Assembly: GCA_963750065.1 (NCBI GenBank)
Contig: CAVVPK010000024.1
Coordinates: 1-64,000 of the forward strand
Direction of reading: 5' to 3'
DNA length: 64,000 nt
Source of the DNA: CAVSRC01 sp963750065
GTDB lineage: Bacteria; Pseudomonadota; Alphaproteobacteria; Rhizobiales; Kaistiaceae
The notes beneath the pieces are model-generated. The model did no database searches. It had not been told where the DNA came from and was given only the letters and a program-made list of their open reading frames with translations. Positions 25,812-34,075 of this stretch are shown in pieces (position 1 is the stretch's first letter; every line of letters starts with the position of its first letter). The translations under genes and the position numbers were made by a program.

Positions 25812-26680
25812 GCCGAGTGTCCGAACAGCCCTGTCGGCCGGATAAGCAGCACGGCGAGGAAAATGGCGAAATTGGCGGCCAGCGTCAGGCCGGGGTCGAC
25901 CAGCCGGGCCACGGCGATCTCGGCCAGTCCGAGGATCAGGCCGGCGACGAGCGTGCCAAGCAGATTGCCGGCGCCGCCGAGGATGACCACCACCAGCGCC
26001 TTCATGGTGAAGATGACGCCGCCGGAGACGCTGAAGGTGAGGAACATGGAGACCAGCGCCCCGCCGGCGGCGCACAGCGCCCCGCCGGCGGCAAAGGCCA
26101 GTCCGGAGACGCGGGTGACGTCAATGGCGACCAGACGCGCCGCGCGCGGATCGACGGCGACGGCCCTGACCGCGCTGCCGAAGCGGGTATGGGTGAGGGC
26201 GAGGTAGAGGCCGATGCCGATCACCAGGGCGAACCCGGCGGCGACCAGCCGGTTGGCGGGCACCGTCAGGCCGAAGATATCGGCGGGAACGGAGAGATAG
26301 GCGTAGCTGTAGAGCTGGTTGCCGAAGACGGCGAGCCCAATGCCCTGCAGCACGAAGAGCAGGCCGAAGGTGAACAGGATGGAATCGGCCTCGAGCTGCT
26401 CGCGGTGCTTGGCCCGGCGGACCAGCGGCATCAGCAGCAGCTCATAGACCAGCCAGTTCACCATGAAGGCGACCGGCACGATGACGATGAGCCCGACGAG
26501 CGGGCTCACCGCATGGGCGGCATAGAGCCACCAGGCGGCAAAGGAGCCGGCGAGAAGAAATTCGCCGTAGGCAAGGTTCATGATGCGCGCGACGCCGTAC
26601 TGGAGCGTGAGCCCCAGTGCGACCATCGCGTACATGCCTCCCAGAATGAATCCGGAGACGATGATGTCTACGGCGATCAC
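25808..26680 (-). CDS. livH: Branched-chain amino acid-type ABC transporter permease LivH
   Basis: 290 residues and about eight membrane segments. The opening DIIVSGFILGGMYAMVALGL and the following YGVARIMNLAYGEFLLAG are the LivH signature, and the cytoplasmic coupling loop TRFGSAVRAVAVDPRAARL is present. The GTG at 26680 with GGGGAAG upstream gives the standard N-terminus; the frame is open further but the extension is shadow. It overlaps the fused LivM-LivG gene by four bases. Confidence 0.92.
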   Translation of the reverse strand: MIAVDIIVSGFILGGMYAMVALGLTLQYGVARIMNLAYGEFLLAGSFAAWWLYAAHAVSPLVGLIVIVPVAFMVNWLVYELLLMPLVRRAKHREQLEADSILFTFGLLFVLQGIGLAVFGNQLYSYAYLSVPADIFGLTVPANRLVAAGFALVIGIGLYLALTHTRFGSAVRAVAVDPRAARLVAIDVTRVSGLAFAAGGALCAAGGALVSMFLTFSVSGGVIFTMKALVVVILGGAGNLLGTLVAGLILGLAEIAVARLVDPGLTLAANFAIFLAVLLIRPTGLFGHSA

Positions 26681-26711
26681 TTGCTTCCCCGCCGGTCTTG
26701 TCGCCAGGCCG

Positions 26712-27923
26712 CTATTTTGCCGGCTTCCAGGCCGGCTTGGGCGCGATCGGCTCGTGCGTCGGCCCCATCGAGGCCGGCGCCAGGCCGTAGAACTCGCCGT
26801 TCTGCCACTGACCGGCCCACCAGACGTGGGTGTTGACGTTGTGGTCGAGCTTGATGGTGCCGGCCACGGTGTCGAAGGTGCCGGTCTGCAGCTCCTTGAT
26901 GATCGCCGGACGGTCGATCTTGCCGACCCGCTCGATCGCCTGCTGCAGCATCTGCAGGCTGGCATAGGTCACCGGGCTCGCCCAGCGGTCGGGCTGCTGG
27001 CCGGTTACCGCGAGGTGGCGCTTGGCGTATTCCTGGTACTTCGGATCGTCGGGATTGACACCACCGATGCCCAGAACGCCCTCTTCATTGCCCTTCATGA
27101 TCTGGTCGCGATAGACCGGGAAGGCGGTGCCGACGGCGGTGTAGAAGGCCGGCGGATTATAGTTGAGCGCCACCGCCGTGCCCGACAGGCCGAAGGTGTC
27201 CGGTGGATAGGAGAAGGCGACGAAGGTGTCGGCGCCCGAGCTCTTGGCCTGGTTGATGAGCTGCGAGAAGTCCTGGGTGGTGATCGGATAGCTCTCATCC
27301 ATCACCAGCTTGAAGCCGGCCTTGGCGAGCACCGGACGGGATGCGTTGGCAAGCTCGATGCCGAAGGCATCGGCGACGCTGACCATGGCGATCTTGTCGT
27401 TGATCTTGCCGGCCTTGTGCAGCTTGTCGAGAACCTCGACCAGCGAGTTGGCGCCCATGGTGGAGGTGCCGAGCATCCAGAACGAGTTCGGCCAGCGCTT
27501 GGCCATCTCATAAGCGTGGTCGGTGGCGGCGGTGGCGGCCAGCTGCGGATAGCCGTATTTGGCGAAGGTCGGGCCGACAGCGAGGTTCATGCCGGTGCCC
27601 CAGGGCGACAGCAGGATATCGACCTTGTCCTGGTTGACCAGACGCTCGACCGCCTTGATCAGCTCTTCGTTGCTGGACTGGTCGTCATAGGCGACCACCT
27701 CGATGGGCACCCGCTTGTCGCCGAGCTTGATGCCGCCGGCGGCTTCGATGTCGTGGAACCACAGCTTGTAGTTCGGGATCGTGGTGATGGCGGCGCCCGC
27801 GGCGTTGGGGCCGGACATCGAAACGGCATAGCCGATCTTGATCTTGTCCTGGGCCTGCGCGCCACCGGCGATCATGAGGCCGGCGACGAGGCCGGCCGCA
27901 AGCGTCGATGCAAGTCTCTTCAT
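26712..27923 (-). CDS. Periplasmic substrate-binding protein of the liv-type ABC importer
   Basis: About 403 residues. The start ATG 27923 follows AAGGGAGGAG. A signal peptide (MKRLASTLAAGLVAGLMIAG, cleaved after AQA) precedes a type 1 periplasmic binding fold opening IKIGYAVSMSGPNAAGA, as in Leu/Ile/Val-binding proteins and their aromatic-acid-binding relatives. Conserved patches include VERLVNQDKVDILLSPWG and the hinge region GKINDKIAMVSVADAFG. It heads a transcript that continues through livH, livMG, livF, the aldehyde dehydrogenase and the PobA-like gene, driven by the operator-bearing promoter at 28071-28133. Binding partner inferred from these enzyme neighbours: a benzoate-type or arylglyoxylate acid. 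Confidence 0.9.
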   Translation of the reverse strand: MKRLASTLAAGLVAGLMIAGGAQAQDKIKIGYAVSMSGPNAAGAAITTIPNYKLWFHDIEAAGGIKLGDKRVPIEVVAYDDQSSNEELIKAVERLVNQDKVDILLSPWGTGMNLAVGPTFAKYGYPQLAATAATDHAYEMAKRWPNSFWMLGTSTMGANSLVEVLDKLHKAGKINDKIAMVSVADAFGIELANASRPVLAKAGFKLVMDESYPITTQDFSQLINQAKSSGADTFVAFSYPPDTFGLSGTAVALNYNPPAFYTAVGTAFPVYRDQIMKGNEEGVLGIGGVNPDDPKYQEYAKRHLAVTGQQPDRWASPVTYASLQMLQQAIERVGKIDRPAIIKELQTGTFDTVAGTIKLDHNVNTHVWWAGQWQNGEFYGLAPASMGPTHEPIAPKPAWKPAK

Positions 27924-28070
27924 CGCGTTTCTCCTCCCTTGGCGCTGTCGGCGAAAGCAGGCGTCCCTCCCGGACTGCCGCCAGCGTGCTCCAGTGTGCC
28001 GGACGGAACCGCGCCCCGTCGGGCAATTTGTTTGGCCCCCAACCATTTCTGCACGGGCCGGCCGAACTAT

Positions 28071-28133
28071 GTTCGGATTGCGAACATCTGTTCGTTATGC
28101 GGTCATTTTCTGCGAACGGAACGCCGGTGTCAA
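28071..28133 (-). promoter_or_regulatory. Promoter and operator of the liv-ALDH-pobA operon
   Basis: Read leftwards on the minus strand: -35 TTGACA (28128-28133), 17-bp spacer, -10 GAAAAT (28105-28110). Just downstream lies the palindrome CGAACA-TC-TGTTCG (28081-28094) and a further half site CGAAC/GTTCG pair reaching 28071. An operator overlapping +1 implies repression. The same layout occurs before the TRAP operon at 31319-31381. Confidence 0.75.
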
Positions 28134-28244
28134 CGAGACTCGCATAACGTGCAAAAACGCCGCGGGACGGGAGTGCTTCGGGTCAGACGGCGCCAAGTCC
28201 GCGTCCCGGCCGACTTCGGCATCCGCCGAGAAGCGCCCTCGCCG

Positions 28245-29567
28245 TCAGCGCAGCAAGTGCGGCAGGGTGAGCGAAATCGCCGGAAACAGGACCAGCAGCG
28301 TCACCCGCACGATCTCCGAAAGGAAGAAGGGGATGACGCCCTTGAAGGTCTCGCGCATCGGTACGTCCGGCGCCAGCGAGTTGATGATGAACACGTTGAG
28401 GCCGACCGGCGGCGTGATCAGGCCGAGCTCGACCACGACCAGCGCGATGATGCCGAACCAGATCTTCACGTCGTCCACCGGCAGGCCGAAATCGAGGCCG
28501 GAAACCATCGGCCAGAAGAACGGGATCGCCAGGATGATCATGGACAGGCTGTCCATGAGCATGCCGAGCACGATGAAGATCAGGATGATGATCGCCATGA
28601 TCGCCAGCGGCGGCAGGCCGCTGTTCTGCAACAGCGCGGCGGCCGCCTGGGGGACGCCGGCGCGCGCCATGAAGATCGACAGGAGCGCCGCGCCGAGCAG
28701 GATCAGATAGATCATGCCGGTGGTGCGCGCCGTCTCGAGCAGCGCCTCGATCGTCGCCCGCCGGGTCAGGCGGCGGCGGCCGAAGCCATAGACGGCCACC
28801 AGGAACACGCCGATGGCGCCGGCCGGCGTCGGATTGTAGAGCCCGCCATAAATGCCGCCGATGACCACGACGAAGATCGCCAGGATCGGCACCATGGCCA
28901 GCGTCGCCGAGACGAACTCGTCGCGCGATACCGCCTCGCCCTTCGGCCCGGCATTGGGCACCAGCCGCACATAGATCGCCACCGTGAGCAGGAACATGGC
29001 GATGGCGAGCAGGCCGGGCACCAGCGCCGCCTCGAACAGGGTGACGATGTTGGTCTGGACGATGATGGCGTAGACGATGAGGACGACCGAAGGCGGGATC
29101 AGGATGCCCAGGGTGCCGCCAGCGGCGATGGTGCCGGTGGCCAGCGACGGCGCGTACTTGTAGCGCCTGAGCTCCGGCAGGGCGACGATGCCCATGGTCG
29201 AGGCGGTTGCGGTGGATGAGCCGCACACCGCGCCGAAGCCGCCGCAGGCGGCCACCGCCGCCATGGCGACACCGCCGCGGAAGCGCCCGAACCAGGCGTC
29301 GGCTCCGCGGAACAGGTCGCGGCTGAGGCCGCAGCGCGCCGCCAAGCTCCCCATGAGGATGAACATGGGCAGCACCGACAGATCGTAATTGGCGAATTGC
29401 GAATAGGCGAGGTCCTTGAGCTGGTAGAGGACGACGTCGGGCCCGGATTCGATAGCTGCGCCGATGGCGCCGACCAGGATCATGGTGTAGGCGATCGGCA
29501 CGCGCACGACGATCAGCGCCATGAGTGCGATCAGCCCGGCCAGTCCGATCAGAAAGCTTGCCTCCAT
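28245..29567 (-). CDS. dctM: TRAP transporter large permease subunit DctM
   Basis: 440 residues with about twelve membrane helices. Typical DctM features are the N-terminal PIAYTMILVGAIGAAIESG region, GGTLGILIPPSVVLIVYAI (the conserved proline loop in the first half) and GLITPPVGLNVFIINSLA in the second half. It forms the sodium-driven channel of a tripartite acid importer with DctQ and DctP. It is the last gene of the dctPQM operon, 19 bp after dctQ. Confidence 0.95.
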   Translation of the reverse strand: MEASFLIGLAGLIALMALIVVRVPIAYTMILVGAIGAAIESGPDVVLYQLKDLAYSQFANYDLSVLPMFILMGSLAARCGLSRDLFRGADAWFGRFRGGVAMAAVAACGGFGAVCGSSTATASTMGIVALPELRRYKYAPSLATGTIAAGGTLGILIPPSVVLIVYAIIVQTNIVTLFEAALVPGLLAIAMFLLTVAIYVRLVPNAGPKGEAVSRDEFVSATLAMVPILAIFVVVIGGIYGGLYNPTPAGAIGVFLVAVYGFGRRRLTRRATIEALLETARTTGMIYLILLGAALLSIFMARAGVPQAAAALLQNSGLPPLAIMAIIILIFIVLGMLMDSLSMIILAIPFFWPMVSGLDFGLPVDDVKIWFGIIALVVVELGLITPPVGLNVFIINSLAPDVPMRETFKGVIPFFLSEIVRVTLLVLFPAISLTLPHLLR

Positions 29568-29586
29568 CTCTCCCCCTCGCGGCCGC

Positions 29587-30135
29587 CTAGCGGCCGCGCA
29601 TGCCGCGCCAGCCCTGAATCAGGGTGATGACAGCGGCGATGAAGAGCAGCGCCAGCGAGAACAGCGCCGGCGGAAAGGCCGTCCACAACGGGATGTGCAG
29701 GGCCGCGGTGGTCTCGGGATATTCGATGTAGGACATGAAGCCGAGCGACATCTGGCGCAGCATCACCAGCGAGAAGACGATGGCGAAAATCGAGGAAAAG
29801 GCGAGCATCGCCGCCTTGGCGCGCTCGCTGACGTTCTCGGTGAAGATGTCGACGGTGACGTTGGCGCCGGTAAGCTGGCAATAGGGCAGGAAGCAGAAGA
29901 CGGCGACGGCGACGAAATGCTTCATCAGCTCGTAGTCGCCCTCGAACGGCTTGTTGAAGAACAGGTTGGAGGCGGCGCTGGCCGCCGTCTCCAGCATGAG
30001 CGCGACGAGAATGAGCCCGCCGATCAGCGCCCAGCCGCGAATGATCGCCGCCATCAGGCTGAGCCATACGGGCTGCCACGGAGATGGGCGGGATCGCGAG
30101 ACCCCGCCCTCGTCTTCGGTGTAGGCGAAGCTCAT
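29587..30135 (-). CDS. dctQ: TRAP transporter small permease subunit DctQ
   Basis: 182 residues and four hydrophobic helices (first around IIRGWALIGGLILVALMLET, last around ALFSLALLFIAAVITLIQGW), the normal DctQ layout. The segment VTVDIFTENVSERAKAAM between helices 2 and 3 matches the conserved NVTVDLF-type loop of this family. The first 25 residues are cytoplasmic. Its ATG overlaps the DctP stop (ATGA at 30132-30135), so translation is coupled. Confidence 0.93.
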   Translation of the reverse strand: MSFAYTEDEGGVSRSRPSPWQPVWLSLMAAIIRGWALIGGLILVALMLETAASAASNLFFNKPFEGDYELMKHFVAVAVFCFLPYCQLTGANVTVDIFTENVSERAKAAMLAFSSIFAIVFSLVMLRQMSLGFMSYIEYPETTAALHIPLWTAFPPALFSLALLFIAAVITLIQGWRGMRGR

Positions 30136-31178
30136 GCGCTATGTTTTGCGATGGCCGCCTTGGCCGCGTCAACCAGGCCCTTGGCGTCGATCTGACCCGA
30201 GCGCTGTTTGATCCAGTCGTCGACCACGGGCGCCAGCGCCGTCTTGAAGGCGTCGGTCTCCGCCGCGGTCAGCTCGACATATTGGTTGCCGGCGGCGGTG
30301 AGCACCTTGATGGCGTTGTCGTCGTCCTCGCGCCAGATATTGCCGACCTGGTTCATCCACATGTCCTCGGCGGCCGTGTTGAACACCGCCTTCAGATCGT
30401 CGGGCAGCTTGTTCCAGGTTCCCGGGAACATCGACACCTGGAAGGTGGTGGTGCCCAGGCGCCACTTGTTGGCGCCCTCGATGTCGTACTTGGTGACATC
30501 CTGCAGCTTGAGCGCCGGCCCGATCTCCCAGGGGATCAGCGCGCCGTCGACCACATGGGTGGACAGCGCCTGCGGCAGGCTGGGCACCGGCATGTCGACC
30601 GGAGTAGCGCCCAGCGTCTTGATGACGTCGGTGCCGGTCGGGCCGGGCACGCGGATCTTGAGACCGTTGAAGTCTGCCGGCTTGCGCACCAGCTTGTCGG
30701 CCATCTGGATCGCCTGGCCGGCATGGACGTGCAGCCACAGCACGTGGACGTTCTTGTATTCGTCGGCGAGATACTGGCCGAACAGGTCGTGCATGGCACG
30801 ATTGGTCGCCGTGGTGTCGCCGGTGAAGATGTTGGGCAGCTCGAACACTTCCGAGCGCGGGAAAAGGCCCGGCGTATAGCCGTTGACCGTCCAGATGATG
30901 TCGACGATGCCATCGGCGACCTGGCGCACGAGCTGCGGCGGAGCGCCGCCGAGCGACATCGACGGGTAGATGTCGATCTTCACCCGGCCGTCCGAATCCT
31001 TGAAGATGCGCTCGGCGAAGGGTTCAAGCATCATCACCTGCGCCGGAGATTTCGGCCCCAGCAGGTGATGCAGCCTGAGTGTGAATTCCGGATTGGCCGC
31101 CCATGCGCGGCGCAACACAAACGGCGCCGCCACGGCAGTGGTCGCGGCCCCGGCCAAAAACTTTCTGCGATCGATCAT
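30132..31178 (-). CDS. dctP: TRAP transporter solute-binding protein DctP, Tat-exported
   Basis: 348 residues. The N-terminus MIDRRKFLAGAATTAVAAPF carries an RR-x-F-L twin-arginine motif followed by a hydrophobic stretch and AWA cleavage site, so export should be by the Tat route. The mature protein opens EFTLRLHHLLGPKSP and contains the DctP hallmarks VADGIVDIIWTVNGYTPGLF, LKIRVPGPTGTDVIKTLGA and the QALSTHVVDGAL ligand-site loop with nearby arginine. It binds an organic acid in the periplasm. The gene starts the TRAP operon, 140 bp after its operator-bearing promoter. Confidence 0.94.
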   Translation of the reverse strand: MIDRRKFLAGAATTAVAAPFVLRRAWAANPEFTLRLHHLLGPKSPAQVMMLEPFAERIFKDSDGRVKIDIYPSMSLGGAPPQLVRQVADGIVDIIWTVNGYTPGLFPRSEVFELPNIFTGDTTATNRAMHDLFGQYLADEYKNVHVLWLHVHAGQAIQMADKLVRKPADFNGLKIRVPGPTGTDVIKTLGATPVDMPVPSLPQALSTHVVDGALIPWEIGPALKLQDVTKYDIEGANKWRLGTTTFQVSMFPGTWNKLPDDLKAVFNTAAEDMWMNQVGNIWREDDDNAIKVLTAAGNQYVELTAAETDAFKTALAPVVDDWIKQRSGQIDAKGLVDAAKAAIAKHSA

Positions 31179-31318
31179 GCGCGTTTCCTCCAGCTGAGGC
31201 CCCTGGTCGGGCCGTATCGGTGGGCCGGTTGGCGGGCGCGATTGGCGGCTGCGTCCTCCGGCTGCGTCTTTTTTTGGCGCCGTTCACGCGCACCGCCAGC
31301 TGGCATACGCATGAACAA

Positions 31319-31381
31319 GTTCGCATATCGAACAGTTGTTCGTTATTCGACCATCTTCCGCAAGGGTAATGCCGCTGTCAA
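31319..31381 (-). promoter_or_regulatory. Promoter and operator of the dctPQM TRAP operon
   Basis: On the minus strand: -35 TTGACA (31376-31381), 17-bp spacer, -10 GAAGAT (31353-31358), then the palindrome CGAACA-GT-TGTTCG (31329-31342) and half site reaching 31319. Spacing and core sequence match the promoter at 28071-28133 almost base for base, while the flanks differ. One regulator probably controls both operons. Confidence 0.75.
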
Positions 31382-31484
31382 TGGACGTTGGCGCGCGCGC
31401 TACGATTTAAAGGACCGTCATCGGGCGGCGATGTCCTGGTCACGACCCGGCGCCCAAAGGAATTTGCGGGCATAATCGCCTCTC

Positions 31485-33197
31485 CTAGAGGTGCGGCAAG
31501 ATGACATCGAGGACCGCCGCCCGCTTCTGGGTGCGCATGGCGTCGAGCGCCTCCGCAATCGCACCGTCCAGGTCGTCCGGGCGCTGCACCTTGCGGGCAA
31601 AGGCGCCGCCGGCCGCCGCGGCAATGCCGCCATGGTCGGGCGCCGGCGCGAAGTCGACGCCGACATCCTCGGCTCTGCTGGCATAGCCATGCGGATGGAC
31701 GGCAAGGGCGGAAAGCTTCGGCGCCCGCCAGCCGCCATTGTTGTAGACCACGGTCAGGAACGGCGTGCGGTAGCGTCGCGCCATCCAGTGGACCGTCGAG
31801 GGAACCGAAAACAGGTAGGAGCCGTCGCCGGTCAGCGACACCACCGTACGCTGCGGTGCGGCCAGCTTGGCGCCGATCGCCGCACCGCCGTGCCAGCCCA
31901 GCGATGAACCGCCGCTGGCGAAGATCGTTCCGGGCTTCCCGCGCGCCATCTGGTCGTGGATGACGTCGTAATTGGTGATGCCCTCGTTGAGGACGATGGC
32001 ATCCTCGCCGATAGCGTTGCGCAACGCTGCGGTCAGGAATTCCGCCGTGATCGCCCCGTCGCCGCCGTGCGCGCGGGCAAGCCGCGCCGCGGCCAGCGAC
32101 GCATGGCGCCGTGCATAGTGGCGGCGGCGCGCCGCAACCGCCTCGCGGTCGATCGCGGCGCCGTCGAGACAGGCGTTCATCTGGCGGAGCGCCGTCAGCA
32201 CATCGGCCGCGAAGGCGCCGTGCGCCTCGATGTACCAGAGCGGCATAGACGGCTTGAGCGGATCGGTATCGATATGAAAGATCTCGGCATTTCGGCCCGG
32301 CCGGTTGACGGTCGGCACCCACGGCACGTCGCTGTCGAGAACCAGCACCACGTCCGCCTCGGCGAGCGCCACGTTCTGCACCGGCTGGTTCCACTGGCTG
32401 CCCTGGTGCATCGCGTCGACAGGCGGGTAGTTCATGGCGCTCGGCACCGACTCCAGCACGCCGATCCCGAGGCGGGTGCAAAGCTTCACCAGTTCGTCGA
32501 CCGCCGCCGGCTGGCGTCCGAGATAGGAGGTCACCACCAGAGGCCGGTGGGCACCGGCCAGCTTGCCGACCAGCATCTCCACCGCATCCGGCGGCAGTGC
32601 CGCTGCGCCTGTCGGCTGCCAGCGGGCGCGATCGATCCGCCCCGCCGGCGCCTCGGCTTCCAGGATTTCGCGTGCGGCGGTGAGGTAGACCGGCCCCTTG
32701 GGCTCGCTTTCGGCGATCTGCAGGGCGCGATGGACGATCTGCTTGAGGTTGGCAGGGCTGCGGATTTCGTTTTCGTATTTGACGTATTGGCGGGCGATGC
32801 CGCGCTGGTCGGGAACGTCCTGCAGCCAGTGGATGAATTCGTTACGGCTGCCGGTCGCCTCGCCCTCCTGGGTCGCCGGCGACAGGCCGGCGAAGATGAA
32901 CACCGGCACGCGGCCGCGCGCGGCATTGTGGAGGGCACCGGCAAGCGCCTGGGTGCCGCAATCGACATGAACGATGACCGCCTGCGCCCGCCCGCTGACC
33001 TGGGCGAAACCATGGGCTGAGGACAGCGCCACCATCTCGTTGGGGCAGGTGATGACCGTCGGGATGGTGCGGCCGCTTGCCCGTGCCTCGGCGATCGCTT
33101 CGATCAGCGCCGGATGGTCGCTGCCGAAATTCGCGAAGATATGGGACACGCCGGCTTCCGTCAGCGCGTCGAGCAGCGCCATTCCTGCCGAATACAT
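31485..33197 (-). CDS. Thiamine diphosphate-dependent enzyme, benzoylformate decarboxylase / acetolactate synthase-like
   Basis: 570 residues in the three-domain layout of ThDP enzymes. The cofactor-activating glutamate lies in CPNEMVALSSAHG (Glu54). The central domain contains LVVTSYLGRQPAAVDEL. The ThDP/Mg motif runs from LTGDGSYLF to VVYNNGGW in the C-terminal domain, the GDG...NN pattern. Closest in feel to thiamine-requiring decarboxylases of 2-keto acids. Next to an aromatic aldehyde dehydrogenase and a PobA-type hydroxylase, decarboxylation of an arylglyoxylate to the aldehyde is plausible but not proven. It follows the MarR gene by 32 bp and is probably co-transcribed with it. Confidence 0.85.
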   Translation of the reverse strand: MYSAGMALLDALTEAGVSHIFANFGSDHPALIEAIAEARASGRTIPTVITCPNEMVALSSAHGFAQVSGRAQAVIVHVDCGTQALAGALHNAARGRVPVFIFAGLSPATQEGEATGSRNEFIHWLQDVPDQRGIARQYVKYENEIRSPANLKQIVHRALQIAESEPKGPVYLTAAREILEAEAPAGRIDRARWQPTGAAALPPDAVEMLVGKLAGAHRPLVVTSYLGRQPAAVDELVKLCTRLGIGVLESVPSAMNYPPVDAMHQGSQWNQPVQNVALAEADVVLVLDSDVPWVPTVNRPGRNAEIFHIDTDPLKPSMPLWYIEAHGAFAADVLTALRQMNACLDGAAIDREAVAARRRHYARRHASLAAARLARAHGGDGAITAEFLTAALRNAIGEDAIVLNEGITNYDVIHDQMARGKPGTIFASGGSSLGWHGGAAIGAKLAAPQRTVVSLTGDGSYLFSVPSTVHWMARRYRTPFLTVVYNNGGWRAPKLSALAVHPHGYASRAEDVGVDFAPAPDHGGIAAAAGGAFARKVQRPDDLDGAIAEALDAMRTQKRAAVLDVILPHL

Positions 33198-33229
33198 CGA
33201 TGTGTTTCTCCCCCCGGGCGGTTGCCGCC

Positions 33230-33790
33230 CTATGCCAGATCGTCGGCGATCTTTTTGAGCAGGTTTATGAATTCCGCCTTCTGCCGGCCGACGATCTCGT
33301 CGAGCCTGCGATCGTGTTCCACGGCATGGACCATGAGCCGGCCGAGCGTTTCCTCGCCGCTAGCGGTCAGCGTCAGCGCGATCGAACGCCGGTCGGTGGG
33401 CGAGCGCTGCCGCTCGACCAGCCCGCGCCGTTCGAGTTCCTGGATCAGCGGCGTCACCGACGATTTGTCGCGCGCGATCGCGCGGCCGAGCTCGGCCTGG
33501 GTGATGCCGGGATTGCTGGAGATGACCGTCATGGCCGCGAACCGGCCGGGCTTCAGGTCGCGCATGCCGACATGGCGGGCGAAGGCGCGAAACGAGGCGT
33601 CCTGGGCCATGCGCAGATGGAAGCCGACATAGTCTTCAAGGACGCCGAGGCGAACGCCGTCGGCGCCGTTGCTGCCGGCGGCCGGGGGGGCTCCGCGGCC
33701 GGTCTTGCGCTTCGCGCCGGGCTTCCGCATTCCGGTCAAGTCCGCCATTCCGCCGTCCTCCGCCTGGCCGCCCGCGTCCTGTTTCGCCAC
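33230..33790 (-). CDS. MarR family transcriptional regulator
   Basis: 186 residues. A variable basic N-terminus (KPGAKRKTGRG) precedes the winged-helix core: MTVISSNPGITQAELGRAI, the recognition helix in DKSSVTPLIQELERRGLV, and the wing ERQRSPTDRRSIALTLT with its conserved DRR. C-terminal helices would form the dimer. A later ATG at 33748 may be the real start, since the first residues look random. MarR proteins typically sense aromatic acids, which fits the catabolic genes downstream. Its own promoter carries the small palindrome at 33823-33836, unlike the operator of the two transport operons. Confidence 0.9.
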   Translation of the reverse strand: MAKQDAGGQAEDGGMADLTGMRKPGAKRKTGRGAPPAAGSNGADGVRLGVLEDYVGFHLRMAQDASFRAFARHVGMRDLKPGRFAAMTVISSNPGITQAELGRAIARDKSSVTPLIQELERRGLVERQRSPTDRRSIALTLTASGEETLGRLMVHAVEHDRRLDEIVGRQKAEFINLLKKIADDLA

Positions 33791-33822
33791 GCGCGCGTGC
33801 GCCCGTTCTGCGACCCAATACC

Positions 33823-33863
33823 GTTTGAGGCCAAACTATATCGCAGGATCGTCAAGGCCACAA
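33823..33863 (-). promoter_or_regulatory. Promoter of the MarR-ThDP enzyme genes with an overlapping palindrome
   Basis: On the minus strand: -35 TTGTGG (33858-33863), 17-bp spacer, -10 TATAGT (33835-33840), overlapped by the inverted repeat GTTTG-AGGC-CAAAC (33823-33836). The position suggests autorepression by the MarR protein. Confidence 0.55.
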
Positions 33864-34075
33864 ACCGAAGGATCAAGGACTTTTGCGCTGTATCAAAGCG
33901 CGCCCGCCAAGGTCGCGCGATAAATTGTTCGCGAGCATTGCGCCGAAGCAGTCGATCTGCTCCTTCCCCCCCTTGATCGATTGCCTCCGACACGCAAGAG
34001 CCGGTCGCCCTAGGGCGGCCGGCTTTTGATTTCCCGGGCTTGATAGCACGGCGCAGCTGGCCGATATCTTCTTGC

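Noticed and set aside
26580..29219. Very long plus-strand open frame over the liv and dctM genes
   Set aside because: It is antisense to a complete, well-recognised set of transporter genes, has low-complexity Asp/Arg/His/Gly composition and no domain; long antisense frames are expected at this GC content.
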